Shown here one piece after another: positions 42,264-62,502 of a stretch of 64,000 nucleotides of DNA. The stretch covers positions 496,001 to 560,000 of the forward strand of contig JBBELK010000067.1 in the NCBI GenBank assembly GCA_037783545.1. Reading direction: 5' to 3'. Positions within the stretch are counted from its first letter, which is position 1; the number at the start of each line of letters is the position of its first letter. The notes below the pieces were generated by a model. It was given only the letters and a program-made list of their open reading frames with translations, was not told the origin of the DNA and did no database searches. This DNA is from Henricia sp. BOLD:AAB3569. Taxonomy: Eukaryota > Echinodermata > Asteroidea > Spinulosida > Echinasteridae. The position numbers and the translations under genes are program-made.

Positions 42264-42701
42264 CATATGTGACCCGCAGCCGATTTCACGAATCCTTACG
42301 CACTGCGTAAGTCCGCTTGCGCAACATTTTATTGCGTAGGCTGCGCAACATTCCTGTGAAAATTACACGCAAGCTATAGGGCTTGCGTCATTTTGCAAAA
42401 GTTGCGCAAGCTGCGCACTCTTTCGTGAAATCGGCTGCCACTCTGCAAAAAAAAGTCACAAGTCGCACTGGCTAGTATTCTTTTTGCGACCATAAAAAGA
42501 AATCCGCGGCAAATCCACGCTCAATAAAATACCAAAACACAATGGAAATTCCTGGCAGTGCCCAGATACCGCCTGGAATGTCTGTGTTACGCCTGGAATT
42601 TCTTTTGTGTTTAGGTATTTTAATGAGCGTAGAAATGCCACAGATTTCTTCTTATGGTCGCAAAAAGAATACTAGCCAGCGCGACTTGTGGGTCACATAT
42701 G
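42264..42701. repeat. Middle foldback, CATATGTGACCC ends
   Basis: CATATGTGACCC is inverted at GGGTCACATATG. CTGGCTAGTATTCTTTTTGC pairs with GCAAAAAGAATACTAGCCAG. Confidence 0.8.
42276..42438. repeat. MITE CAGCYGATTTCAC family, copy 4 (innermost)
   Basis: GCAGCCGATTTCACGAATCC to TCTTTCGTGAAATCGGCTGC, inserted next to the left terminus of the middle foldback. Confidence 0.85.
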
Positions 42702-43362
42702 AAGGCAAACATGGGGGAAAAAGGTTGCCAACAATTGCTGGTATTTTTTGTAAACCGTTGACGGCGGCCATTGCAGACGATTTTGGCCATGTTTAACTAG
42801 ATTTTTCTGACGACGCGTTCGGGTAAAAAAACAAACTATGCATGTGCGAAAAAATCGCAAATTGACCAATGGACAGCACCCGAACTTGCTCTAGGATGTG
42901 GATATGGATACTAAGTCACACCTCGCCGTTGTCCAGATTTCAAAATTGACGTGGTCATGACCAGTCGGTTACTTGGTCGTGACGTGATTATCCGTATGTG
43001 AATGCGTCCTAATATTCCTATTATGGTAGCAGGCACCACAATCAAGTAAATGTGCTACTTGAGAAGTTTTTCATTTGGAACTAAATTGTTTTGTTAATTT
43101 GTCGGCCAAAAGCACTGCAAGGAATGCTTTGTGAGGCAATTAATGATTGAAAGGAAAATGTATTGAACTAAATGATTCAAACATGCTGAAGCCGTGAGCA
43201 GCAATACAATTTTGTTGAATGTGAAATATTTCATATTTTACACAAAGTATTTTTTCTTACAAAGTAAATGTTTTGTTTCAAAGCCTTTACCTTTTCAAAA
43301 AAAATATTTAATGTCATTAAATATTTAGTGTCATTGTACAACTAAAATAGCAGGAAAGACTG

Positions 43363-44091
43363 CTTAAACAGCTAGTATACCCCCTTCCACATTTTTTTAA
43401 GTTTACCTGTTTGTCATGGAGGTGTATGTGTCTACAACACCATCACAACTTGTTTTCCACACAAAATCGACAGGCTTTTGCTTATTACGCAAAGCAGTTC
43501 CGAAACTCTTCACTCGAAATTCTGAAACGCTCGAGGTCACTTGGTTTGTTGATAAACCGGGTTTTGATGTCATCCTGAGAAGAACACAAAACGGCCTGTG
43601 CAGTATTGAATTGAAAATACACGTAGGGAATGTTAATCATGCCTGTTTTGTCCTTGTAATTCAAAATACAAACGTGAAAAACACTTCATGTAATATGACA
43701 ATAATCTACTATTACCTGTTTTGTGAAAAAAACGGTGAAATTGTGGCTCACAATGAAGCTCTTTTGAAGTAAATACTGGTGCATTGCGATGGGTGGTTTT
43801 GTAACGGAACGAACAGCATTCACAGCATTCTAAGTTTTTTGCGTGTAAACGTATGGAACTGCCGACCGTGTTTACTCGTGTTTCTCAGGATTGCATCACG
43901 CGCATACCTGATGAGCGTTTCAGAAATAGCGAAAATTTCATTTTCGAAAACCGCACTTTTGCTTGCGATTTATTCACTTAAAACGGACAATTTGAAATAA
44001 ACAGCAGTGTAAGTCTGCTGGAGGGATATGTGGACTAGCGAAAAAGGTGCAAATGCTGGATTTTTCGTCAAGGGGGATTCTAGCTCTTTAA
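43363..44091. mobile_element. DNA-transposon-like element, copy 2 (inverted, deleted)
   Basis: Reverse complement of 19619-20600 lacking about 250 bp internally. Ends CTTAAACAGCTAGTATACCC and GGGGGATTCTAGCTCTTTAA. The plus-strand frame 43416-43772 (118 aa, [20 protein letters not shown]...) matches the copy 1 frame over about 105 residues. Confidence 0.65.
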
Positions 44092-44635
44092 ACATTTAAG
44101 TCGGATATTTTGTCGTTATCAGAAATTCTTACCCAAGTATTAGAGTACCACTTTGTATGATTTGAATGTTCATACTGCACTGGTGGTAGTCTAACTCTTT
44201 TCGTTCCAAAGAACTAGTTCTTTGGATTTTGACTATTGATTTGTATATTTGAGTATTTTCAGATATTAATGATTTTGACAATGCATTTTCTATGAAGTGG
44301 TTTACTGTCATATTTGGCGGTCCCACGGTTTATTTTATTATGAGAGATATAAAGGTTACAGTACATAAAGTGTATGTAAACTGCAGTTACCCTCATGGAT
44401 CATGGATCCATTGAGTAATTGATTTGTGCACATATATGGAGTCATCAATGGTGACTCTGTAATTATTGAGACATATTTATGAAAACCCTGTTCACATCGT
44501 GGAAATTGCTGCTTTGTTTGAGGAAGCAAAGATCGCTTCAAAGATTTGGTACAGTTGAGATCACATCAAGCAACCATTGACGAAGATCAACAAAGCTGAA
44601 CAATGCCTCTATCTTGTTACGTGTCAACTCGCTTG

Positions 44636-45178
44636 GTACACTCCTTTGCGCGCCCTACTTTAGTTTGCCTGCTCCGACCACTGCTAAACTTCGCAACGTT
44701 TCCTGCGAAGCCAATCAGCATACTGCTTACAAAATCGTTAGGATTGTTGCACAGATAGCCTATCACAATCGGGTATCGCGCCGCGCCTCCTAACGTTCAT
44801 GCATATGCATATACTGCTTTATTATAAAATTTAATCGAAATTTTAAACAAACTGTTCGAGATGTTTGTTCCATTTGTCTGAAATCAATAAAACGTGAAAC
44901 AAATACTTACTGTGTAAACCACACAGGACGAAATAATACTGAAGTCGACGCGACAGTGGGCAAAGCAACGTTAACGTGCTTAGTGCACAGTGTTGACGTA
45001 CGTGGGCGCAGCCATCTTTACTGTGTCAGGTGCAGGTCATGTGGCAGACACAACATCAGGCTTGGTGTTGGGTGACGTCACGCACGCGCTTCGCAGGATA
45101 CATTGCAAAGTTTAGCAGTGGTTGGAGCGGGCAAACTAAAGTGGGGCGGGCAAAGCACTGCTAAAGGAGTGTACTCGT
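44636..45178. repeat. MITE with about 60-bp TIRs, GTACACTCCTTT ends
   Basis: GTACACTCCTTTGCGCGCCC and CTTTAGTTTGCCTGCTCCGA are inverted at 45115-45178 (with one small insertion). Length about 540 bp. Confidence 0.8.
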
Positions 45179-45706
45179 TTCGTAGGATGAAGGAATCCTA
45201 TGCATATTGGATTTACTACAGCAAATTAGTGAAAAAATAAACCTCATCAAAGAAAGTGATTTAATCGTTATTGAATAAAGAGCCAAGTGTTCACATTATG
45301 AAATCTTATTTTCGTCGAATCTTCGTTAAATACAGCAATTTCCCCGATGTCAACAGGGGCCAAGATATTTAAGTTTAAATTTTCACTAAAGTGAAATGAA
45401 TGTAATTTAAGTGCTGATTGTGTTAGGTTAATTGAATGCAAATTCAAGAATTTGCAAACATTAATGATTGGATGGATTTGTGATGTGAGGTGGAGTTTGT
45501 ATTGCAGGTAAGTTTGACCTCGTTTAGAATGTCTGACACCAGGGACTGTGGGATGTGGATGTTGTTTGTGTTTGAATTACCAAACATGTCGTTGGTATTT
45601 TGACAAAGCATATTATGATATAGACCATTCCTAGAACGCAGTTTTTTCCAGTGCATGGACTGTGCGTTTTGCGTTGTTGTTAAATCAAACGGCGCGCATC
45701 CATGAT

Positions 45707-45985
45707 GCGCGCACTGTGATTGCCACGTGCGTCGCTTTCAGAAAAAGCAATTTTGAGTAAAACGATGCACTGAAAATCACTGAATTATGAAAACACTTTC
45801 CGTCCAAGCTAATTCTGTGGAAGGAATTTGGGGTCAAACAACGCACCGAAAACCACAGAATTAGCTTGGACATGTTGAACAGAGAGTCTTTTCATATTTC
45901 AGTGATTCTCAGTGCATCGTTTCACTCAAAATTGTTGTTTCTCAAAGCGACGCGCATCGCAATTATGCACGCGCGAAAAGGCTGA
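45707..45985. repeat. Foldback, about 125-bp arms, CACAGAATTAGCTTGGAC block
   Basis: TCCAAGCTAATTCTGTGG pairs with CCACAGAATTAGCTTGGA, and AAAACGATGCACTGAAAATC pairs with its partner near 45915. TGCGCGC blocks lie at both ends. Related sequence at 18330-18790 and 52845-52950. Confidence 0.75.
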
Positions 45986-46419
45986 GTGTGAATTCACCAT
46001 TACAACAAACACGCAAATTGTTCGAAGTGACGACACAATGAGCATCATCACAAAACGCATGTAGTTCCAGCACTGACCGCGTCCGAGCTATGGCGGACAT
46101 ACAGAGGTTTCCATGGTTATGGGAATGGTCTATAAAATTACTTTTCTTTTCAATGATATCTCGTGAGAGCTGTTCAAGTATTCATCAATAATTTCAATTT
46201 GCGATTTCTGCCTATGCTTTCATTGTTCCATAATTGATGGAAAGATAAATTGATCATTATTTTCTAAGTTGTTCACACTGCAAGTCCAGTGCTTAAAAGT
46301 AATTATTTAATGACTACAAATGTAGTCAGATATGATAAGATATTGCAGAATGGCAAAGGTGAAGCTTTTAATTAATTTGTATTTTTCTGTGCTAAGAGTT
46401 GGAGAAATGTGAATTGAAT

Positions 46420-47022
46420 TTATTGGTCGTTCCATGAAGTTGGACACAATGTGTGACATTTTTTCATTTTCACAAAATGGCAAATAAGTGATCAGCAAGT
46501 CGTCATCGATATAATGCTGGTACATGATATGGTTGCTTTGCCTGTTCTGTGCACAGCTAGCTGTGATAATTTTTTAGTCTTGATAGAGTTTAGCAATTTT
46601 GAATTTTGTCAAAAGGATGCCAACTGATATATGGGGACGCCACGCCAACTTATCTCAATTCACTCCAACGGTGAAAGTAATCATGTTGAATTTGACATTA
46701 GTGCACAGTTCTTGATCTAAACAATCATTTGTAATCTAAATTTGGATTAGTAATCTACAGTCAATTTTCATGTTTTACAAAAAAATCTGTTAAAAAACAC
46801 CAAATGTTACACCTACATGTACATTTGCACAAAATCCCATTTAATTGACTGATGTTGCTATATTTTGTCACAAATAATGGAGGTTTTTAATTTGTCATTC
46901 AACCGCTGGTATTTTTTAATAACTACTGACTAATGAAATTCGTAAGTCTAAAAATATAGGGTAAAAAGGTCTCCGATGTAACAGGGGACACCGTATCCCA
47001 ACTTCATGGAATGACCCATATA
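46420..47022. repeat. MITE TATGGGTC group, CATTCCATGAAGTT subfamily, copy 2
   Basis: TATTGGTCGTTCCATGAAGT to ACTTCATGGAATGACCCATA. It is diverged from 30131-30724 but shares ends and the AAATGTCACACCTACAT-like core. Confidence 0.75.
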
Positions 47023-47337
47023 AAAACATGTTTTTGTTGCAAATTATTTAAGACATTCAGAAGTAAACAGTGAAGTTACAGAAAACATTAATTTGGTGCT
47101 AATTGTTTGCAAATTGATGTAATTTTCAGTATAAATTACATGTATTGTGGTTTAAAATGGACAGTTAATTTATTGTCTGTGAGAAAAAGTGCTGAAAACT
47201 AGTTTGGAGCTTGGCTTCTGTAATTAGTCAAACTTTCAGCTGTACTGTTGTGGACTCTATCGCAAATCCTATAATGATGATAATTAAGTCCACTCGTCCT
47301 GTCACAGGTTGAACAGTTTCATAACACTATGTTGCAG

Positions 47338-47477
47338 TTAAAGGCACAGGCTCGTCAGCAATGCACGCCCGCCAAATGTGTGCCACGCAATACGCAGCTC
47401 CATAGCAAAGGCATGGAGCTGCGTGTTTCGAGCACGAATTTGGCGGGCGCGCATTGCTGACGAGCCTGTGCCTTTAA
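47338..47477. repeat. Palindromic MITE GGCTCGTCAGC family, copy 3
   Basis: TTAAAGGCACAGGCTCGTCA to TGACGAGCCTGTGCCTTTAA, directly abutting the CAGTTGC repeat block. Confidence 0.9.
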
Positions 47478-48128
47478 TACAAGTAAAGCGTAGCGTACAT
47501 CGACATTGCAACTGGAAGCGTAGCGTGCTCATCGACAGCATCCAGCCACGTCTACATTTCCAGAGCACTCGCATCGACACGGCAACTAGAGTACATTGAC
47601 CTTGCAACTGCAGGCAACTGTTGCTTGCAGTTGCTGTAGACGTACGTGCGCGCACGTGATCAGACAGCAAATAGTTGCAAGCACGCGTACATCGACGCAA
47701 CTGACCGCAACTGGGTACAACTAGTTGCCAGAAAGTACATGAGCAACTTGCGGCAACTGGGTACATAATCCTTTTTAAGCAACTGATCAGTTGCTCCCAG
47801 TTGCTACTAGTTGCTTCCAGTTGCAATGTCGATGTACGCTAGGCTTAACTTGTTCAACTAACTTTTGACAACTTGTACCTCTTGCAGGAGTTGTGCTCTC
47901 AGTACATAATTTTCCATTCCAGTATTAATATCCATTCCAATGAACTTATTTTTGTTATTACCTTAGTAATATTTTGTTTACTTTAATGAGTGCTTGAGAG
48001 CCTTCAAGTTTGTGGTAAATTTTTTATATGGAACGATGAATAAATGTTCTTTATTGTGTTGTTTCTCATGCAAGTTGGAACACTGATTCAGTTTTGTAAC
48101 AAGTCAGATGTCGTGCTGCTGGAGTACT

Positions 48129-48566
48129 GGGGCTAATTTCATAAAACATGTTAGCATCTGATTTTTGATTAAGCAGCCCTCTCTCCATTTCAAAAACTGT
48201 TTAAGCACTAGCAAACCAAACCGCATGCTAACCTACCAATTTTTTTTTCGCTATTTTCAGCAAAATCGGAGACACATTTTCCAACAGAAATATTCCAGTC
48301 AGCGACAGGCAATTAGGGCCTTCTGTGGTAATGATAATGATTCAAAAATAAAAACATTACCGATGACTGTACTTGAAAATTTTGACGTTGACGCAAGTAA
48401 AGCAGACGACGAACGCGTTCGAACAAAACAGACAGCGTTGCGCGTGCACTCTCTTCGCGCGCTTATAACAAGCTTTATGAAATAGGCCCTTGCTTAAGTG
48501 AAAATTCGTGCTATGTTTAATCCAAAAATTTTGATTAAGTGTAACATGTTTTATGAAATTAGCCCC
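48129..48566. repeat. MITE GGGGCCAATTTCAT family, copy 2
   Basis: GGGCTAATTTCATAAAACAT to ATGTTTTATGAAATTAGCCC. Its interior is the reverse complement of the outer parts of 39498-40471 (for example CAGTCAGCGACAGGC). Confidence 0.8.
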
Positions 48567-48604
48567 TAGCGTACATCGACATTGCAACTGAAAGCAACTC
48601 AACT

Positions 48605-48814
48605 GGGCCCAATTTCATAAAACATGTTATGCTTAATCAAAATTTTTGATTAAGCGTAGCACGAAAATTAGCTTAAGCGACGGCGTTAGCATGCGATTTG
48701 GCTTGCTAAATAAGGGCTTTAAGCACAAATAATTCTTTTGTAAAATGCCATCGGCCGCTTAATGCGCCGCTTAATCAAAAATCGGGTGCTAACATGTTTT
48801 GTGAAATTGGCCCC
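48605..48814. repeat. MITE GGGGCCAATTTCAT family, copy 3 (short)
   Basis: GGGCCCAATTTCATAAAACA to TGTTTTGTGAAATTGGCCCC, 210 bp, inside the CAGTTGC block. Confidence 0.85.
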
Positions 48815-49176
48815 TGATCAGTTGCTGTCGATGTGTGCGTAGCGCGCTCATCGACAGCAATTGATCATTTGCACAACTAGCGGCAACTGAGAACGTCCAG
48901 CTTTCAGAGCGTGCAAATCAACACAGAAACTCAGTAAAGCCCGGAGTACATTGACCTTGCAACTGGAAGCAACTGTTGTTTGCAGTTGCTGTCGATGTGC
49001 GAGCACGTATTCAGACACACACGTGCAACTGACAGCAACTAGTTGCAACTACATGTACCATGTACATCGACACAACTGACCGCAACTGGGTAAAACTAGT
49101 TGCCATGGTAGAACATGACCAACTCGCGGCAACTGGGATTTTGCAAGTACGCGCACATAAACCTTTTTGAGCAACT

Positions 49177-49413
49177 GGGCCCAATTTTATGGAGCCCGTT
49201 GGCACAAAAAAAAATTTAGCACAGAATTTCTTTGCTCTGTAAAATGAGTTACCAGCCAAAATTGTATGTCAAATTGTATTTTTAGGAACAGGAGCAAAAT
49301 ATCAGTAAAAACACATCACATACGATTTTGGCTGGCAACCCAGTTTTGTAAAATAAAGCAAAGCAATTCTGTGCTGAACAAATTGTGCTAACGGGTTCCA
49401 TGAAATTGGGCGC
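49177..49413. repeat. MITE GGGGYCAATTTCATGG family, copy 3
   Basis: GGGCCCAATTTTATGGAGCC to GGTTCCATGAAATTGGGCGC. It shares the GCCAGCCAAAAT core with 13430-13671 and is inserted in the CAGTTGC block. Confidence 0.8.
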
Positions 49414-49748
49414 TGATCATTTGCTCCCAGTTGCCGCGAGTTGCTTCCAGTTGCAATGTCGATGTTCGCTAGGCTTTAAATCTGTGAGAGAAAAACCTGC
49501 TGTCACTGGATCTTTTGAGTTTATTTTTTCCTCACAAGTTTTAATAATAGGTGTACCTTGCTTCCTAGTATATGACTAATAAAAGGGAACTACTATATAT
49601 AGGCGCAAGTTGAGTATTTCATGTATACATACTGTACATGTATTAAGAATGATGTACATGTACTGCTCATGACCAGTGATGACATTCCCAACATACTCCC
49701 ATATAGTGCTCCCCTTAATGAAAGATACAGATCAAGATAACGTACATA

Positions 49749-49754
49749 TTTTAT
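49749..49754 (-). terminator. Candidate actin polyadenylation signal
   Basis: AATAAA on the minus strand about 780 bp after the actin stop codon. Another copy is at 49519-49524. Neither can be preferred from sequence alone. Confidence 0.25.
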
Positions 49755-49965
49755 TGATACTCAACTCATTCGATCACATTAAATGGAGCCCATATTGCGC
49801 TACAGACAATGTCACTGCTGTCAGTGGTAAACATCTTTCAAGAAAGACGTTAGCAACTTGGTAAGCCTTTAACAACACTACAATACATGTACTTAACGCT
49901 CCTTGTAAAAAGTGTTTGAGTGGCAATGAGGTAAATTATTACCAGGATTACAAAAAGTGTTAAGC

Positions 49966-50106
49966 TTAAAGGCAATGGCTCGTCAGCAATGTGCGCGCGC
50001 CAAATTCGTGCAACGAAATACGCAGCTCTATGCCTTTGCTATGGAGCTGGGTATTTCGTGGCACGAATTGGGCGTGCGCGCTTTGCTGACGAGCCTGTCC
50101 CTTTAA
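49966..50106. repeat. Palindromic MITE GGCTCGTCAGC family, copy 4
   Basis: TTAAAGGCAATGGCTCGTCA to TGACGAGCCTGTCCCTTTAA, about 430 bp downstream of the actin stop and possibly inside the actin 3' UTR. Confidence 0.9.
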
Positions 50107-50534
50107 AGTCTGAATCGGTTTGTGGAATTGTGAATGGTGTGTCCATATTGGACTATTTTGGTAAAACACGAAAACTCATAACAATACGGCCAGTAAACAT
50201 TAAGATTGTCATTTTGTTAGTTAATCATACATTGTTGTCATCTACTGCAATAGCTGAAAAATCCAGTTCAGACGAGCTCTGCGTGGTGAAGCAAACATAA
50301 TGACGTACTGAAGTAACCAACTGTTGAGCATGTAAAGAATTCCATAACAATCGCCTTCATATTGTACAATATTATGTCGCATATCCCTGTAAAAAGATGG
50401 AGTCGAGAACCATCCGTGAATCTTTCTCAAAATGTGAACTTCTTAAACTGTTATCGCAAAGAAAGGTCAATTAACTCTTGGCTAACTCTACTGAAGAAAA
50501 AACTCTTGAAAGAATGAAATAATTTTGGAACTAT

Positions 50535-59141
<8,607 letters not shown>

Positions 59142-59171
59142 CTTGGCAAATTAGGCGTCTTGCTACCACCA

Positions 59172-61101
59172 CTGAAAATGTTACTGTAAAAGAGCAAATG
59201 GGTGTGTTAATACAGTTAACTTTGTTAACAATAGCATGGTTGGATGCACAGTAGAAAACTAGCTTCACTGAGCTTGGGCATGCTTTTGGGAAAGTAAAAA
59301 GGGTTTTGAATTTTCGAGGTAAATTGTGAGATGAGAACTATAATTAACTGACACATCTTTGCATGGAGAGGTAATGCACCAATTCAATTATTGTTCTCCC
59401 CCAGGCCGGGCTACTCCAACTAAACTGAAGAGGTGGGGATTGTTACCTTTCTACAAAATCCCCCCCTCTCTGGTCCTGGGGCAAAGTTTGTGACAAAATC
59501 CCCACCCAAAGGGTGCAAAACATTTACATTTTCTCCCATTTGTGCTGACAACCTGAGTGATTTCATTGTGTCAAAGTCCCAACCTGGGGCATAAAAGTGA
59601 CCAATAAACAGCCAAGGCCTAATTCTGAGGGGTGGGGTAATCTGGGGAGGCCTGGCAATTCGTAAGCCTGCCCTAGCCTAGCTCGATACCTAGGTAGGCG
59701 TGTCGACATGACCCCCATACTGACATGCCTAGTAGTAGTAGTACGGGGGTATATTCGACCAGATAAGGAAGATGTGCACATATTCTTCTGTCAATGAAGA
59801 GAATGAGTCTAATTTTAATGCATATTTAACAACTATTTATTCATCTTTAATTTTATGTTGTCATCTGGGTATTTGACCTTTGACCCCTAGTTTATTGGGT
59901 TAGTTGCGAGGGAGAATTCAACCACCTTGTGGCAGTATTCAATCAGGGGGCTGAAAATGTTTAATGGGTCAAGAAGATTGGGTACTTTGGCATCATTTTG
60001 GATAAATGAGTGCATGTTAAATTTTATGCAAAATAGTTAAATTCAGAAAACAATATTCGTTTATGTAAATTAATGAGTTTTAAACTATTAGTAAACGTGC
60101 ACATACATAGTTATGATAGTATATCAATGAAGCATTCAAAATTAACGATTAGCCAATTAAAAGCAACAAAATTGTGCAGAATACATTCAAACTGATAGTT
60201 TCCAATGCAGAAATAATATTTTAACTCAAAAATTGAATTTGCGTAAAATAATTACCATTTTTATGACCCTGCGGCTGAATACTCACTCAAAGCGCCCTCT
60301 ATTGGTGGGAAAATTAAATCTTAATTTTCACCATTTTCTAAACGACTTATTTCAGCTTTTTAAATTATAAATTAGTAAATGAGCGACCCAACAGTTATAG
60401 GCCTAAATATTACTTCCTTGACACCAGTTCATGTCCAAGTTATTAAAGGGGGTCTTTGACAAATCTTGTCTTTCTTATTGGATCCTGTATTAAAGTGTAA
60501 GACAAATCAATAAAATAACTGCCGATTCTTCACCTCAAGTTTGGACGAGGTTAATCTTGTGAAGAAGTGCAACTTCAGACAGTATTTTGATTCAGAAGAA
60601 AGGAGAAGAGTTGCAGGCCATAACTAGCCTACTTTATTTGAGTTGGTCTCAGGACATTTTTCTAATTTTTATTAAGTGACAGCTTTGAGCTGATCGAATT
60701 CTCTAACTTTTTTGTTCTACAAAAAGTAGGCCTAGTAGTAGTACAACTAAGTCTACCAAAAGGCAAAAGACAATGACACTAACGACAGAGCAATAAGCTG
60801 ATAAGAGTAGGCCTAGGCTAAGTGATAACTTAGAACAACCATGGCAACAAGCACGGCGATTGAGATGGGCTCAATTTATTTTCGAAAAACACAGTGACAC
60901 TGACACTGACAGACATGAATGAACAGAGCATGACGGCCGGGACTTCAGCCAGAGACAAACGTTAGGATGTATTAAATGTCCACATGACAAGTATATAGGC
61001 TACCGGCTAATTAATGGGTCACTTACTGGGTCAGCACAATTTGCAAATTTGTAAAATAATTGACAAAATACAACTTTATAAGCTTGAAAAGGTGAACTTA
61101 C
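59172..61101 (-). other. Predicted actin 5' UTR intron
   Basis: From the donor at 61101 to the acceptor near 59172. Mostly AT-rich unique-looking sequence. A GCGCCCTCTATTGGTGG motif at 60292 recalls a CTCF core. No other feature is recognised. Confidence 0.4.
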
Positions 61102-61129
61102 CCTGCGTTATTAATGTTATGTTCAGTGT
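61102..61129 (-). other. Predicted actin 5' UTR exon (non-coding exon 1)
   Basis: On the minus strand a strong donor (CGCAGG|GTAAGTTC) ends at 61102. An initiator-like TCACACT with its A at 61129 lies 29 bp downstream of a TATA-like box. A short leader exon spliced to a site just before the ATG (intron about 61101-59172) is the common layout of animal actin genes. This is inferred from signals only. Confidence 0.5.
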
Positions 61130-61148
61130 GACCACACTCAAAAATTCG

Positions 61149-61158
61149 ATATAAAATA
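61149..61158 (-). promoter_or_regulatory. TATA-like box of actin promoter
   Basis: TATTTTATAT on the minus strand, 29 bp upstream of the initiator-like A. A very GC-rich stretch (61159-61195, alternating CGCG and GGCGCC) lies directly upstream of it. Confidence 0.5.
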
Positions 61159-61436
61159 CGCCGCGCCGCGCGGCGCCGCGTGGCATTCTGGGCGCGCAAA
61201 TAGTGGTACAGCCTCTTCTGTGGGGACGATAATAGCAACATGTTGTACTAAATAACTGTTTCACAACAAACTTCAAGAATGACCAAATAGTTTGCAAGAA
61301 TAATCAGAAGCTAGGCTAAAATATGGGGAGGAAAGTAAAAACAAGTCCGAATCTTTAAGATGTGATTAAATAAAACTCAAACTGAAAACACCCCGCACAA
61401 ATCCTACACATGGTATACGCCACGGGGATATTATTA

Positions 61437-61446
61437 CCTTATTTGG
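61437..61446. promoter_or_regulatory. CArG box (SRF site) of actin promoter
   Basis: CCTTATTTGG, a match to the SRF consensus CC(A/T)6GG, about 310 bp upstream of the predicted start site. CArG boxes are the hallmark control element of animal actin promoters. The flanks extend its symmetry (TTACC...GGTAA). Confidence 0.65.
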
Positions 61447-61960
61447 TAATAAGTTAGTGGACGACGTTTGATTGGTCAGTAGTTTTCTTCACGCGCGCAC
61501 GATGTTGCCATGCGATTCTTAAATGGGCGTGTCCAGATTTGGTGATTTGGATAGACTGGTTCCCGCTCCACATATTCCACATACCGGCTGCTGTAGTGTT
61601 TAAAACATCGATAGTTTAAAATAGCACTAAGCATTACGTCATGCAGTTAATTGTTAAAGCACGCTGCGCGCTACGACACGAGTACGGGCCTATAACAATT
61701 TAAAAGGGGTTATTCAATATTTTGCCAATACAAATTTTATATAGTTAACCTTAAAATATTACACATGCCATTATATTTAGCATCAAAAATCTAAATTCAA
61801 TATATTAACCTTAAAATATTACACATGCCCATTATCGCATAAAAAATCCAATAGACCTATGACATAATGACGTCACGCGGTGCATTATGGGTGAAATTTG
61901 GGAACGAAATCTCTGCATCGCTAGTTTGCACAATTATTGCAGAGCCATTTTCGCCGCCTT

Positions 61961-62502
61961 AAGCGGGCCTCCCACTGTGTGATTTTTGCCACGAAATCCC
62001 CACGATTCGGTACGATTAGCTACGATTTGGTACGATTGTGTGTAGAGTCTATAGGCAGTCTCCGATAATCGTATCAATTCGTAGCTAATTCGTGGCAAAA
62101 ATCGCACAGTGGGAGGCCCGCTTTATGAGGCCTTAAGCAGGCCTCACACTGTGCGATTTTTGCCACGAATTAGGTACGATTAGCTACGATTTGGTACGAT
62201 TGTGTGTAGAGTGTATACATAATCGTACCAACTCGTAGCTAATCGTACCTAATTCGTAGCAAAAATCGCACAGTGGGAGGCCCGCTTTAAAAGTTAAAAC
62301 CATAGTTCCGGCGTCCGTCGTGGGCTTAAAACCACGCAGGCACAACTAAAGCGGGCCTCCCACTGTGCGATTTTTGCCACGAATTAGCTACGATTGGGTA
62401 CGATTGGCTACGATTGTGTGTAGAGTCTATAGGCAGTCTCCGATAATCGTATCAATTCGTAGAGGAATCGTGGCAAAAATCACACAGTGGGAGGCCTGCT
62501 TA
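61961..62502. repeat. Three tandem copies of a 155-165-bp palindromic MITE
   Basis: Units 61961-62124, 62133-62289 and 62348-62502 each begin AAGCRGGCCTCCCACTGTGY (some positions vary) and end in the inverted form. Interiors repeat TTAGCTACGATTTGGTACGA and GTGTGTAGAGTCTATAGGCA. They lie about 0.5-1 kb upstream of the actin CArG box. Confidence 0.9.

Larger units (their letters stand above)
41969..42891. repeat. Outer element of a three-level nest, GAGCAAGTTCGGGTG ends
   Basis: GAGCAAGTTCGGGTG is inverted at CACCCGAACTTGCTC. Within it lies a foldback (42264-42701), and within that a CAGCYGATTTCAC MITE (42276-42438). Confidence 0.75.
47480..49475. repeat. CAGTTGC/GCAACTG repeat block with three MITE insertions
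   Basis: Pieces 47480-47850, 48567-48604, 48815-49176 and 49414-49475 are full of GCAACTGG, CAGTTGC and ATCGACATTGCAACTG in both orientations. They read as parts of one or more foldback elements interrupted by MITEs at 48129-48566, 48605-48814 and 49177-49413. The two later MITEs split the block inside an AACTG/CAGTTG motif. Confidence 0.75.
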
